A stretch of 27,407 nucleotides of DNA from a virus. The notes beneath the pieces are model-generated. The model ran no database searches and had not been told where the DNA came from. It was given only the letters and a program-made list of their open reading frames with translations. The stretch lies in IMG/VR virus record IMGVR_UViG_3300015195_000014, positions 1 to 27,407 of that record, one strand, 5' to 3'. Positions 12,171 to 20,038 of the stretch are shown here, in pieces; position 1 is the stretch's first letter, and the number at the start of each line of letters is the position of its first letter. The position numbers and the translations under genes are program-made.

Positions 12171-14723
12171 GTGAGACTCCTCGACGCCATCATCCCGTCC
12201 CGCCCGGTCGAGCGCATGAACCTGCCCGAGGCGTACTTCGGTGCCGGCGACGGCCTCGGCGGCTTCACCACGTTCTCCGTCGGTGGACAGACCTACACCG
12301 TGCCGGTCTCCACCACCATGCCGGGCCAGAAGGCGGAGTCCATCGCCAACAGCTTCGAGGGCTTCTGCCTCGGCGGCCTGATGGGCAACAGCGTCATCTT
12401 CGGCCTGGCGTCGGTGCGCCTGCGGGTGTTCTCGGAGGCACGCTTCACCTACCAGCGGATGACCAAGGGCCGTCCCGGCGACCTGTGGGGCGACCGCTCG
12501 CTGCGCCTGCTCGAGACGCCGTGGCCGGGCGGCGTGACCGGCGACCTGCTCGCCGTCATGCTCCTGCACGCAGACTTCGCCGGCAACGCGTACGTCGCAG
12601 AGGTCAACGGCCAGCTGGTGTGCATGCGCCCCGACTGGGTCGACATCGTGCTCGCCGCCCGGCACTTCACCGACAGCGGGGGCCACTCCGGCACCCTCGG
12701 CATGGAGAAGGTCGGCTACGCCTACTACGAGGGCGGCAAGCGCCTGGGCACCAAGCCGATGAACTTCCTCGCCGACGAGGTCGCCCACTTCTCGCCCATG
12801 CCCGACCCCCTCGCCAACTACCGGGGCATGAGCTGGCTGACGCCGATCATCCGTGAGATCCGCGCCGACAACGCCGGCATGGACCACAAGCTCGCCTTCT
12901 TCGGCAACTCGATGGCGCAGCCGTTGGACGCCAAGATCGCAACTCCAACTGGATGGACAACGATGGGCGAGGTCCGGGTTGGCTCCAGTGTGATGGGGCC
13001 AGATGGTCGGCCCCGCAAGGTGATGGGTGTGTATCCGCAGGGCGAGAAGGATGTCTACCGTCTCACCTTTGGTGGCGGTGCTGTTACAGAGTGCTGCGAA
13101 GACCATGTGTGGACGGTCACCAACTTTTCCAACCGCCCTTATTACGGTGAGTCGGGCCGTACGTTCAACATGACGCTGCGCCAGATTCTCGACAGCGGCG
13201 TCCACTATCCGTCCGGGGCGGCCAAGTGGTCCATCCCGGTTACGGACCCAGTCGAGTTTGACATTGGTGATCCGCTGCCTCTCGACCCCTACCTTCTTGG
13301 CTCACTTCTCGGTGATGGCAGCTTCCGAGGCAATGGCGCTGGTGGCGGGGGCATTTCGATGTCCAGCCACGCTGCCGACGCGGATGAGCAGGTCGAGATG
13401 CTGACTCCCTTGCTCCCTGATGGAGTCATGGTCAGCCGCAGACAACGTGGCGGGTGGGAGGAGTTCTACTTCAGCAGTGGCATGCATGGCCCCCTGTCAG
13501 TGAACCCGATGACCACCCTCATCAAAAGCTTGGGGCTGTTCAACATAATCGGTCATGAGAAGTTCATCCCGGCTACCTATCTGACGGCTTCGGTGAAGGA
13601 CCGAGTAGCCCTTCTTCAGGGCTTGATCGACACTGACGGGAATACGTCGTCGGCCAGAGGGGCCATCTTCGCCAACACCAGCCAGGCGCTGGTTCGCCAA
13701 CTAAAAGAGTTGGTGGAGAGCCTCGGCGGCACTGCCAGCATGACCAAAATAAAGAGCCAGTCAACGCGTCATCGCTCGCAGTGGGTGCTCTACATCAGCA
13801 ACCTGCCTGAGTGGATCATCCCTTGCCGTCTGGCTCGCAAGGTAAATGCGTGGAATCCGGCTCCGAGACGCTGCTACCGCACCCTCCGGAAGGTCGAGCT
13901 GGTCCGCCGGGCCGAGGTCCAGTGCATCAAGGTCGACTCAGAGGACGGGCTTTACCTGACTGACGATTTCATCGTCACGCACAACACGCCCAACCTGGCG
14001 GTGTCGCTGAAGGAGATCACCGACACGGTGCAGTTCAACCGTTTCGTCGACGCCATCGAGAAGCAGCACAGGGGAGCGGAGAACGCCGGGCGGACCCTGT
14101 ACCTGGGCGCCGGAGCGGACGTAACCGTGGTGGGCTCGAACCTGAAGGACATGGACTTCGCCACCGTGACCAGCCGGGGCGAGACCCGCTTGGCGCTCGC
14201 CGCCGGCGTGCCGCCGACGGTGGCATGTCTCTCCGAGGGCATGCAGGGCAGCTCGCTCAACGCCGGCAACTTCGGCCAGAGCCGCCGCCAGTTCGCCGAC
14301 ATGACGATGAGCCCGCTGTGGCGCAACGCGGCGGGGTCGCTCGCGGTGCTGGTGAGCCCGCCCGACCCCGGTTCGAGGCTGTGGTACGACGCCCGCGACG
14401 TCCCGTTCCTGCGGGAGGACCAGGGCGACCTGGCGGGCATCCAGCAGCAGAAGGCGACGGCCATCCGCGAGCTCTTCATGGCGGGATTCACGCCGGAGTC
14501 GATCGTCGCCGCGGTGACGAGCGACGACCTGACGATGCTCGTCCACACCGGCAGCTACAGCGTGCAGACCCAGACGCCCGGCGTCACGAGCACGAAGATG
14601 CCCTCGACGGTGGACTACCCGCCAGAGGACCCCGAGGGGCAGGCGCACGCGGCGGGACAGGTGCCAGCGGCGGGGCTGCCCGCACCGAAGGTCCCGGCCG
14701 GCGCCGGCAACGGCAACTCGTAA
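12171..14723 (+). CDS. Portal protein precursor interrupted by an intein
   Basis: 850-residue precursor; GTG 12171 follows AGGAG (12159-12163). The host protein is a HK97-type portal: residues 1-248 include SIANSFEGFCLGGLMGNSVI and NYRGMSWLTPIIREIRADNA up to KLAFFGNSM; after the intein it resumes TPNLAVSLKEITDTVQFNRF, TRLALAAGVPPTVACLSEGM and LREDQGDLAGIQQQKATAIR. Spliced length is 493 aa, normal for this family. The insertion point corresponds to the FF.NG(A)-TPNL motif, a highly conserved portal segment. The portal is the dodecameric ring for DNA entry and neck attachment, so efficient splicing would be needed for assembly. The C-terminal ~45 residues are Pro/Gly/Ala-rich. Confidence 0.93.
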   Translation: MRLLDAIIPSRPVERMNLPEAYFGAGDGLGGFTTFSVGGQTYTVPVSTTMPGQKAESIANSFEGFCLGGLMGNSVIFGLASVRLRVFSEARFTYQRMTKGRPGDLWGDRSLRLLETPWPGGVTGDLLAVMLLHADFAGNAYVAEVNGQLVCMRPDWVDIVLAARHFTDSGGHSGTLGMEKVGYAYYEGGKRLGTKPMNFLADEVAHFSPMPDPLANYRGMSWLTPIIREIRADNAGMDHKLAFFGNSMAQPLDAKIATPTGWTTMGEVRVGSSVMGPDGRPRKVMGVYPQGEKDVYRLTFGGGAVTECCEDHVWTVTNFSNRPYYGESGRTFNMTLRQILDSGVHYPSGAAKWSIPVTDPVEFDIGDPLPLDPYLLGSLLGDGSFRGNGAGGGGISMSSHAADADEQVEMLTPLLPDGVMVSRRQRGGWEEFYFSSGMHGPLSVNPMTTLIKSLGLFNIIGHEKFIPATYLTASVKDRVALLQGLIDTDGNTSSARGAIFANTSQALVRQLKELVESLGGTASMTKIKSQSTRHRSQWVLYISNLPEWIIPCRLARKVNAWNPAPRRCYRTLRKVELVRRAEVQCIKVDSEDGLYLTDDFIVTHNTPNLAVSLKEITDTVQFNRFVDAIEKQHRGAENAGRTLYLGAGADVTVVGSNLKDMDFATVTSRGETRLALAAGVPPTVACLSEGMQGSSLNAGNFGQSRRQFADMTMSPLWRNAAGSLAVLVSPPDPGSRLWYDARDVPFLREDQGDLAGIQQQKATAIRELFMAGFTPESIVAAVTSDDLTMLVHTGSYSVQTQTPGVTSTKMPSTVDYPPEDPEGQAHAAGQVPAAGLPAPKVPAGAGNGNS
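12915..13985 (+). mobile_element. Class 3-type intein with LAGLIDADG homing endonuclease
   Basis: 357 residues in frame within the portal. Residue 1 is Ala (AQPLDAKIATPTGWTTMGEV) instead of Cys/Ser, and the C-terminal junction is VTHN followed by Thr. Block B is CEDHVWTV with H64 and W66; block F is AEVQCIKVD with C337; block G has T355, H356 and N357. Trp (B:12), Cys (F:4) and Thr (G:5) are the WCT set of class 3 inteins, in which the block F Cys makes the first attack. The endonuclease shows LLGSLLGDGSF (~127-137) and LLQGLIDTDG (~233-242). Codons are visibly richer in A and T than the exteins, consistent with recent transfer. Confidence 0.9.
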
Positions 14724-14745
14724 CAAAACCCCGACGTCCGACCGC

Positions 14746-14778
14746 GAACCCGTATCAAAAGGGTTTTGATAACGGTTC
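14746..14778. terminator. Hairpin between convergent portal and minus-strand gene (possible bidirectional terminator)
   Basis: 15-base arms (14746-14760 and 14764-14778), 13 of 15 paired, around a GGG loop; the inner stem TATCAAAA/TTTTGATA is perfect. It lies 23 bp after the portal stop and 50 bp before the stop of the convergent minus-strand gene, which fits a two-way terminator. The stem base is not especially G+C-rich, so another role (protein-binding dyad) is possible. Confidence 0.55.
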
Positions 14779-14814
14779 AGCAGCCACGAAACAGGGTTTT
14801 GATAACGGTTCAGC
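14760..14814. repeat. 22-bp direct repeat, two copies 33 bp apart
   Basis: Two identical copies (14760-14781 and 14793-14814) beginning AGGGTTTTGATAACGG and ending TTCAGC. The first copy supplies the right arm of the hairpin. A related inverted fragment (AACAAAACCCC) sits at the portal stop (14721-14731). The cluster is A+T-richer than the flanking genes. Confidence 0.8.
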
Positions 14815-14828
14815 TGGCCACAAACCGG

Positions 14829-15062
14829 CTATCGGGGCGGCAGCGCCCGCATCATCTCGTGCGGCAACCGTGCGAAGTCCAGGACCTCCCCGGAGTCGAA
14901 GTCAGGCCCCTCGCTCACCCACGCTTGCTGCGACTCGGACCAGGCGGCATAGCGCAACCCCGTCGGCGACGAGTCACACGACTCGCGACCGATGGCGGCG
15001 AGCTTCTCGACGATGGCGTCGAACAAACGCCGGTCCCGCTCGCTCATCTCGTTTGCATCCAC
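14829..15062 (-). CDS. Minus-strand small protein, 77 aa (moron-like)
   Basis: GTG at 15062 (reading VDANEMSERDRRLFDAIVEK) or ATG at 15047 (MSERDRRLFDA). The rest is well-formed: LAAIGRESCDSSPTGLRYAA, WSESQQAWVSEGPDFDSG, EVLDFARLPHEMMRAL. The plus strand at this place has no portal- or protease-like protein. It is inserted between portal and protease, genes that usually abut, in the opposite orientation and with a hairpin/repeat cluster at its 3' side: the anatomy of a moron (an independently expressed extra gene). Function unknown; no promoter could be defined in the ~45 bp before it. Confidence 0.55.
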   Translation of the reverse strand: MDANEMSERDRRLFDAIVEKLAAIGRESCDSSPTGLRYAAWSESQQAWVSEGPDFDSGEVLDFARLPHEMMRALPPR

Positions 15063-15107
15063 CGGCTGATTCTACGCCGGCACCCACCTGAGCCAGGAGG
15101 CTCCCGC

Positions 15108-15983
15108 GTGACTGACACCAACACCACGTCGACCAACGAGCCCGCCCTCGGCGCCCGGTTCGTCGAGCGGACGTTCATGCTCGACGACATCTCGATCCGC
15201 TCGGACGGCGAGGGCCGCACGGTCGTCGCCTACGCCGCCGCGTTCGACAAGTCCACCGAGGTGACCGACCAGGACGGCCACTACTTCGAGACCATCAACC
15301 GCTCGGCGTTCGACAAGACCCTGCAGGACCGCTCCGGTCGCGTCGGCTGCTTCTACAACCACGGCAAGACGCTTTACGGCACGCCGAGCGAGCGGTTCTC
15401 ACTGCCGCTCGGCACGCCCGAGGAGATCCGCCCCGACGGCACCGGCCTGCTCACCGTCACCCGCTACAACAAGACTCCGCTCGCCGACGAGGTGCTGGAG
15501 TCGATCCGCAACGGGGACATCAAGGGCCAGTCGTGGTCCGGGCGCTTCATGCCCGGGCGCTCGCAGCGCTCCAGGGGCACCGGTGGCGGCGTCGACACGA
15601 TCGTGCGCTCCGAGATCGCGCTGAAGGAATACGGGCCGACCCCCATCCCGGTGCAGCAGGAGGCGCGGATCCTCGGCGTGCGCACCGAGGAGCTCGACGC
15701 CCTGGCGCCGCTGCTGGCGCACCTGGCCGAAGCGGACGCCGATGCGTTCCGCTCGCTCTACTCCGCATCCTCGGAGCGCGACCGCGAGGTCCTCTACAAG
15801 ATGTTGGGCACCTCCCGAGCAATCGGGACGCCGCCCCCCGCCGCAGACGCCGCCCCCGGCAACGGGGACGCCTCTGCGACCAACGGCACGCCGGCTACAG
15901 GCCACCTGTCGGGACCATCCCAAGAGTTCCGCCAGCGGCGCGCCCGCGCCCTGGCCCTGGCCCTGAAAGGACCGGCATCATGA
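15108..15983 (+). CDS. HK97-type prohead protease
   Basis: 291 aa; GTG 15108 follows AGGAGG (15095-15100) at seven bases. The fold of the HK97/herpesvirus assemblin-like protease family is seen in RTVVAYAAAFDKSTEV (strand), INRSAFDKTL, CFYNHGKTLYGTP with candidate catalytic H85, and GDIKGQSWSGRF with candidate S142. The C-terminal ~90 residues are variable (SLYSASSERDREVLYKMLG, then a Pro/Ala/Gly linker), as is common. It trims the N-terminal scaffold region of the capsid protein inside the prohead and itself. Overlaps the capsid gene by ATGA. Confidence 0.88.
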   Translation: MTDTNTTSTNEPALGARFVERTFMLDDISIRSDGEGRTVVAYAAAFDKSTEVTDQDGHYFETINRSAFDKTLQDRSGRVGCFYNHGKTLYGTPSERFSLPLGTPEEIRPDGTGLLTVTRYNKTPLADEVLESIRNGDIKGQSWSGRFMPGRSQRSRGTGGGVDTIVRSEIALKEYGPTPIPVQQEARILGVRTEELDALAPLLAHLAEADADAFRSLYSASSERDREVLYKMLGTSRAIGTPPPAADAAPGNGDASATNGTPATGHLSGPSQEFRQRRARALALALKGPAS

Positions 15984-17485
15984 ACCGACTACAGGAGATC
16001 GTGGAGCGGCTGAACGCCGTCCACGCCCGGATGGGCGCCCTGCGCGCCGACATCCTCGTCCTCGCCGACGTCGAGGCCCTCGACGACACCCAGCGCGCCG
16101 ACTGGGACACCCTCAACGGTGAGTACGACACGCTCGGCGCAGAGGCGGTCACCCTTGAGGCCGAGCGGGTGCCCCTGCAGGAGCGCTCCGACCGGCTGAA
16201 CGCCATGCGGACGGCCAACCTCGACGCGGTCCCCGGCGACGGCGCAGCGGCAACGGCCGCAGCCCGCGCCGCCTTCAACGTCGGGCGCACCGGCACCGTC
16301 GACATCTACGACCGCGCCGGCCTGCGCGCCGACAACCCCGCCGACGGCACCGTCTACCGCGACAGGGCGATGGCCGCCATCGAGAGCTGGCGTTCCGCTG
16401 CGCCGGAGTGGAAGGAGTCGGCCGAGCGCCTCGTCGCCAACGCGGACGTCTCCAGGCGCGACCGCGCCGTCGCCGACCACATCCTCACCTACGGCCACCC
16501 GCTGTACGTGCGGGCGTTCACCAAGTTCCTGAAGGGCGGCCCCCAGGCGCTGTCGCTGCTGGACCGCGAGGAGGCCGGCGTCTTCGCCGAGGCCAGCCAG
16601 CGTGCGGTCAACGAGGGCACGGCCGCCGCCGGCGGCGCCCTCGTGCCGCCGTTCCTCGACCCGACGATCATCCTGACCAACGCCGGCGTCGTCAACCCCT
16701 ATCGCCAGCTGGCCACCGTGAAGTCCATCACGACCCAGACCTGGAAGGGCGTGACGTCCGCGGGCGTGTCAGCTGAGTGGACCGCTGAGGCCAGTGAGAT
16801 GACCGACGCCTCGCCGACGTTCGTCTCCCCGACCATCACCCCCGTGCGCGCCGACGCGTACATACAAGCAAGCTTCGAGAGCATCGAAGACACCGACCTG
16901 GCCAGCGACGTCGCCATGCTGTTCGGCGAGGCGCGCGACCGCCTCGAGGGCACTGCCTTCGCCGTCGGCTCCGGCTCGACCCAGCCGTGGGGCGTCGTCA
17001 CCCGCCTGGCAGCCGTCACTGCCAGCCGCACAGCGGCCAACACCAACGGCTCGATCGGCACCGTCGACATCTTCGCCCTCGACAACAACCTGCCCCCGCG
17101 CTACCGCGCGAACGCCAACTTCACGGCGGCCAAGGGCATCCTCAACATCGTGCGCCAGCTCGCCACCGGCCCGAGCCAGCAGCAGTCCGCATTCTGGACG
17201 GACCTCGGCGGCGGCGTGCCGAGCCGCCTGATCGGCTACGGCGCCTACGAGGCCTCCGGCATGATCAACGCCCTGTCGGCCGCGACCGCCAGCAACGACT
17301 CGGCGATTGTCCTTGGTGATTTCAAGTCCCTGTTTGTCGTCGACAGAATCGGGCTGTCCGTCGCCTACAACTCGCTCGTGGTTGGCGCGAACAGGCGCCC
17401 CACCGGCGAGGTAGGGTGGGCAGCCTTCTGGCGAGTGGGGGCGGATGTCGTCAGTAACAGCGCTTTCCAGCTTCTCGTAGTGTGA
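15980..17485 (+). CDS. Major capsid protein, HK97 fold
   Basis: 501 aa, ATG in an ATGA overlap with GAAAGG upstream (15965-15970). Residues 1-~75 are a charged coiled-coil scaffold (delta) domain (RLQEIVERLNAVHARMGALR, TLEAERVPLQERSDRLNAMR). The capsid domain follows from ~205: EGTAAAGGALVPPFLDPTII, then NPYRQLATVKSITTQTWKG, ADAYIQASFESIEDTDLASD, FAVGSGSTQPWGVV and the terminal FWRVGADVVSNSAFQLLVV, all classic HK97-like capsid features (N-arm, E-loop, P-domain order). The scaffold part should be removed by the adjacent protease. Position and length fit closely. Confidence 0.93.
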   Translation: MNRLQEIVERLNAVHARMGALRADILVLADVEALDDTQRADWDTLNGEYDTLGAEAVTLEAERVPLQERSDRLNAMRTANLDAVPGDGAAATAAARAAFNVGRTGTVDIYDRAGLRADNPADGTVYRDRAMAAIESWRSAAPEWKESAERLVANADVSRRDRAVADHILTYGHPLYVRAFTKFLKGGPQALSLLDREEAGVFAEASQRAVNEGTAAAGGALVPPFLDPTIILTNAGVVNPYRQLATVKSITTQTWKGVTSAGVSAEWTAEASEMTDASPTFVSPTITPVRADAYIQASFESIEDTDLASDVAMLFGEARDRLEGTAFAVGSGSTQPWGVVTRLAAVTASRTAANTNGSIGTVDIFALDNNLPPRYRANANFTAAKGILNIVRQLATGPSQQQSAFWTDLGGGVPSRLIGYGAYEASGMINALSAATASNDSAIVLGDFKSLFVVDRIGLSVAYNSLVVGANRRPTGEVGWAAFWRVGADVVSNSAFQLLVV

Positions 17486-17516
17486 TTTAGACCGTCACAC
17501 CCCCGGCCTATGATGT

Positions 17517-17547
17517 GGGGGAGGCGCCGCGCTAACGGCCCTCCCCC
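17517..17547 (+). terminator. Strong hairpin after the major capsid gene
   Basis: GGGGGAGG (17517-17524) pairs with CCTCCCCC (17540-17547), and inside it GCCG (17526-17529) pairs with CGGC (17536-17539), leaving a 6-base loop: 12 G+C-rich pairs with one bulge, 31 bp after the capsid stop. Only two T follow, so it is a weak classical terminator, but stem strength alone could stop or process the transcript and set the capsid message apart from the genes behind it. Confidence 0.65.
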
Positions 17548-17800
17548 TTGGCCAATCCTCTGTGGCAGGGCGGCGTCTGCGCCGTCTGTCACACGAGCGA
17601 GCCGCTGGGGCGACACGGCCAATGGCACGTCGACCACGACCACGACTGCTGTCCGACGAAGGCGACATCGTGCCGGCATGTGCATCCGCGGCCTTCTGTG
17701 TGAACGTTGCAACAGGCTTCTCGGCCAGGCGTGCGACGACCCGACGATCCTCGAACGTGCTGCCGCGTACCTGCGGCGTGGTCCGATTCGGATCGTGTAA
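17548..17800 (+). CDS. Recombination endonuclease VII-like protein, frame-broken
   Basis: In one frame (from TTG 17548): GGVCAVCHTSEPLGRHGQ, then WHVDHDHDCCPTKATSCRH. In the next frame: CIRGLLCERCNRLLGQA, CDDPTILERAAAYLRRG to TAA at 17798-17800. Joined, this is a complete small endonuclease VII-like HNH protein: CxxC, DHDH, CC..(T)SC..CIRGLLC..CN and the C-terminal helix. The family resolves branched DNA or nicks DNA at HNH sites. One extra base at about 17680 separates the halves; the unshifted frame stops at 17701-17703. This is either a sequence error or a dead gene. The upstream start is uncertain because TTG 17548 follows the hairpin immediately. Confidence 0.6.
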
Positions 17801-17829
17801 CGAGTATCAAGATACGGGGAAGGGGTTCA

Positions 17830-19299
17830 TTGAACATCCCCAATCGCAATGAGCAGAAGGTCGTAGTGGCCTGGCCGCACGGCTCCACGGTGTCGGCCAA
17901 GTTCATGCGGTCGATGCTGTTCATGTTCCGCCTCGACGCCGTTGCCGCCCGCCGCGCCGACGGCACCTCGGTCGGCGGCCACATGCGCATCCTGAACGGC
18001 GGCGGGCTGGTCGACCTGGCGTCGGGGCCGACCATCGCCCGGGCCCGCAACCAGATCGTGCGGGAGTTCTTGAAGACTGACGCCGACTGGCTCCTGCAGC
18101 TGGACACGGACATGACATTCCCGGCAGACCTGGCCGAGCGCCTCATCGAAGCGGCCCACCCGACGCTGCGCCCGATCGTCGGCGGCTTGTGCTTCGCCTA
18201 CATGGGCGATCACGAGCGCAAGCTGTGGCCGACCCTGTATGCGTGGATCCCCGGCACCGAGCGCCTGCGCCGGCTGACGCAGTACCCGGCCGACAAGCTG
18301 ATCCCGGTGGCAGCCACCGGCGCCGCCTGCCTGCTCGTGCACCGGTCGGTGTTCGAGCGCCTCGACGAGCGCTTCGGCGACAAGACCCCGTGGCCGTTCT
18401 TCGCCGAGACGCCTTTCTGCGACGTGGCCGAAGACGGCACCAAGCGGTGGGACAACTACAGTGAGGATCTGACCTTCTGCTTGCGTGCGGGTGCCTGTGG
18501 CTTCCCGGTCCACGTCCACACGGGCATTCGCCTCGGCCACGTGAAGGAGTTCGAGGCCGACGAGGCCGGCTTCATCGCCGAGAGCGCAGCCATGGCCGAG
18601 GCGTGCGTGCCGGTGCTTCCCACCTACGCCGTCATCGCCTCGAGGAGCCGTCCGCAGATGCTGGCGACGCTGCGCGCGCAGCTGGCCGGACAGACCACCG
18701 AGGTCTTCGTCTTCGACAACGGCTACGACAAAGCGCCCCCCGATTCGATCGAAGCCCACGGCTGGCCCCTTCACAGAATGTGGAACGAGGGCCTGGCGAT
18801 GGCCGAGAAGGCGGCCGGGGGCAAGCCCTACAACGTGGTCATCTGCAACGACGACCTTCAGGTGCCGAACGAGCTCTGCGCCCAGCTGGAGGCCGGGTTG
18901 CGGGTTAGCGATGACCATTGGTGCGCCTACCCGAACCACTCCGGCCTCAACATCCCCCCGGGTGAGGTGGCGCGCACCCAGTCCGACAAGATGGCCGGCC
19001 AGACGATCTCGGGCTGGTGCTTCATGCTCCGAGGCGAGACCGGGCTGCGCTTCGACGAGCGCTACCACTTCTGGTACGGAGACAGCGACCTGGAACGTCA
19101 GGTACGCGAAGCCGGCAAGTTCGTCGTCGCAGTGGGCGGCTGCTTCGTGCAGCACCTCGACCCGATGCGCTCGACGCTCAGCGACCCGGTCCGCATGGCG
19201 CAGGCGATGGAGGACGAGGCGCTCTTCGCCAAGGAGTGGGACATCGACCCGTCCACCCTGTGGCTCGGCCGGAAGCGCGACACCGACACCGCCCCATGA
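17830..19299 (+). CDS. Two-domain glycosyltransferase (GT-A fold)
   Basis: TTG 17830 lies just after GGGGAAGGGG (17816-17825); 489 aa. Domain 1, ~1-265: KVVVAWPHGSTVSAKFMRSM, GPTIARARNQIVREFLKTDA, then DWLLQLDTDMTFPADL with the DTD sugar-nucleotide/metal motif, and a DNYSEDLTFCLRAGACG segment. Domain 2, ~272-489: TYAVIASRSRPQMLATLRAQ, VVICNDDLQVPNELCAQLEA (NDD motif) and FDERYHFWYGDSDLERQVRE, another GT-A unit of GT2 type. Two full transferase domains in one chain suggest sequential addition of two sugars. It opens a cassette of sugar enzymes lying between capsid and connector genes; substrate unknown. Confidence 0.78.
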   Translation: MNIPNRNEQKVVVAWPHGSTVSAKFMRSMLFMFRLDAVAARRADGTSVGGHMRILNGGGLVDLASGPTIARARNQIVREFLKTDADWLLQLDTDMTFPADLAERLIEAAHPTLRPIVGGLCFAYMGDHERKLWPTLYAWIPGTERLRRLTQYPADKLIPVAATGAACLLVHRSVFERLDERFGDKTPWPFFAETPFCDVAEDGTKRWDNYSEDLTFCLRAGACGFPVHVHTGIRLGHVKEFEADEAGFIAESAAMAEACVPVLPTYAVIASRSRPQMLATLRAQLAGQTTEVFVFDNGYDKAPPDSIEAHGWPLHRMWNEGLAMAEKAAGGKPYNVVICNDDLQVPNELCAQLEAGLRVSDDHWCAYPNHSGLNIPPGEVARTQSDKMAGQTISGWCFMLRGETGLRFDERYHFWYGDSDLERQVREAGKFVVAVGGCFVQHLDPMRSTLSDPVRMAQAMEDEALFAKEWDIDPSTLWLGRKRDTDTAP

Positions 19300-19454
19300 T
19301 CGTCCTCGTCGTCACCTGGGTCCTGCTGCACCCCGCCGTGCTGTGTGTCCTGGTCTGGCGCCAGATGCTCGACGCCTTCATGTGGTTGTGGCGGGAGGCG
19401 AGCGAGACCGAGGTCGTCGGCTTCGACAACCACGGGCCGACCGACCGTCGGTGA
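19296..19454 (+). CDS. Small single-span membrane protein, 52 aa
   Basis: ATG 19296 and the stop at 19454 form ATGA and GTGA overlaps with the two glycosyltransferase genes around it. MIVLVVTWVLLHPAVLCVLV is one membrane segment, followed by WRQMLDAFMWLWREASE and a polar tail (FDNHGPTDRR). It might tether the sugar-modifying enzymes to the membrane, which is inference from position only. Confidence 0.55.
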   Translation: MIVLVVTWVLLHPAVLCVLVWRQMLDAFMWLWREASETEVVGFDNHGPTDRR

Positions 19455-20038
19455 GGCTGGTCACGGCGTTCGTCTCCGACCGCGGCGAGCTCTACCTGCG
19501 GGGTTGCATCGAGGCGTACGAGGCGAACGTCGACACGCAGCTGGTCCACTCGACGACGGTCATCGACGACAGCGACCACAAGCTCGGCATGGCCGGGGCG
19601 GTCAGGGCTGCATGGACGTGGGCCCTCGACGCCTCGGCCGACTGGCTCTTCCACGTCGAAGAGGACATGTACCTCACCGCTCCGGTGGACCTGCGCCACA
19701 TGGTGGCGATCATGGATGACCGCCCCGGCCTCGCACAGCTCGTGCTCAAGCGACAGCCCTGGTCGACGGAGGAGCGCCAAGCCGGCGGCATCATCGAGGC
19801 ACACCCAGACGAGTACATCGACAGGGGCCCCTGCACCGAGCACGGCCGGATCTTCTCGCTCAACCCCTGCCTTATCCGGCGCCAGGTCCTCGAGCTGGGA
19901 TGGCCGGACGGAAACGAGGCGGAGTTCACCAGGACATGCCTCGTCGCCGGCTACAGCTTCGCCTTCTACGGCGCCAGGACGGACCCGCCCAGGGTGAGAC
20001 ACGTGGGCACCGAGCGAGGGAAGGGGTGGCGACTGTGA
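19451..20038 (+). CDS. Glycosyltransferase-like protein, 195 aa
   Basis: GTG 19451 in a GTGA overlap. Begins VRLVTAFVSDRGELYLRGCI and EAYEANVDTQLVHSTTVIDD (nucleotide-binding strands of a GT-A fold), then AWTWALDASADWLFHVEEDM with an acidic E-E-D motif at the place of DxD, followed by MYLTAPVDLRHMVAIMDDRP. The end carries EFTRTCLVAGYSFAFYGART and VRHVGTERGKGWRL, typical of short phage GT-A proteins. Probably adds one hexose or similar; donor and acceptor unknown. Coupled on both sides. Confidence 0.68.
   Translation: MRLVTAFVSDRGELYLRGCIEAYEANVDTQLVHSTTVIDDSDHKLGMAGAVRAAWTWALDASADWLFHVEEDMYLTAPVDLRHMVAIMDDRPGLAQLVLKRQPWSTEERQAGGIIEAHPDEYIDRGPCTEHGRIFSLNPCLIRRQVLELGWPDGNEAEFTRTCLVAGYSFAFYGARTDPPRVRHVGTERGKGWRL

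Noticed and set aside
11766-13205. 479-residue open frame on the minus strand across terminase, portal and intein
   Set aside because: Low-complexity Arg/His/Val/Gly composition typical of the antisense of high-GC genes; the plus strand has certain terminase, portal and intein genes here.
14766-15107. Plus-strand upstream extension of the protease frame
   Set aside because: Arg/Pro-rich, no protease likeness, and a good AGGAGG precedes GTG 15108. The minus strand codes better in this stretch.
17827-19155. 442-residue minus-strand open frame over the two-domain glycosyltransferase
   Set aside because: Shadow frame; no motif, and glycosyltransferase motifs lie on the plus strand.
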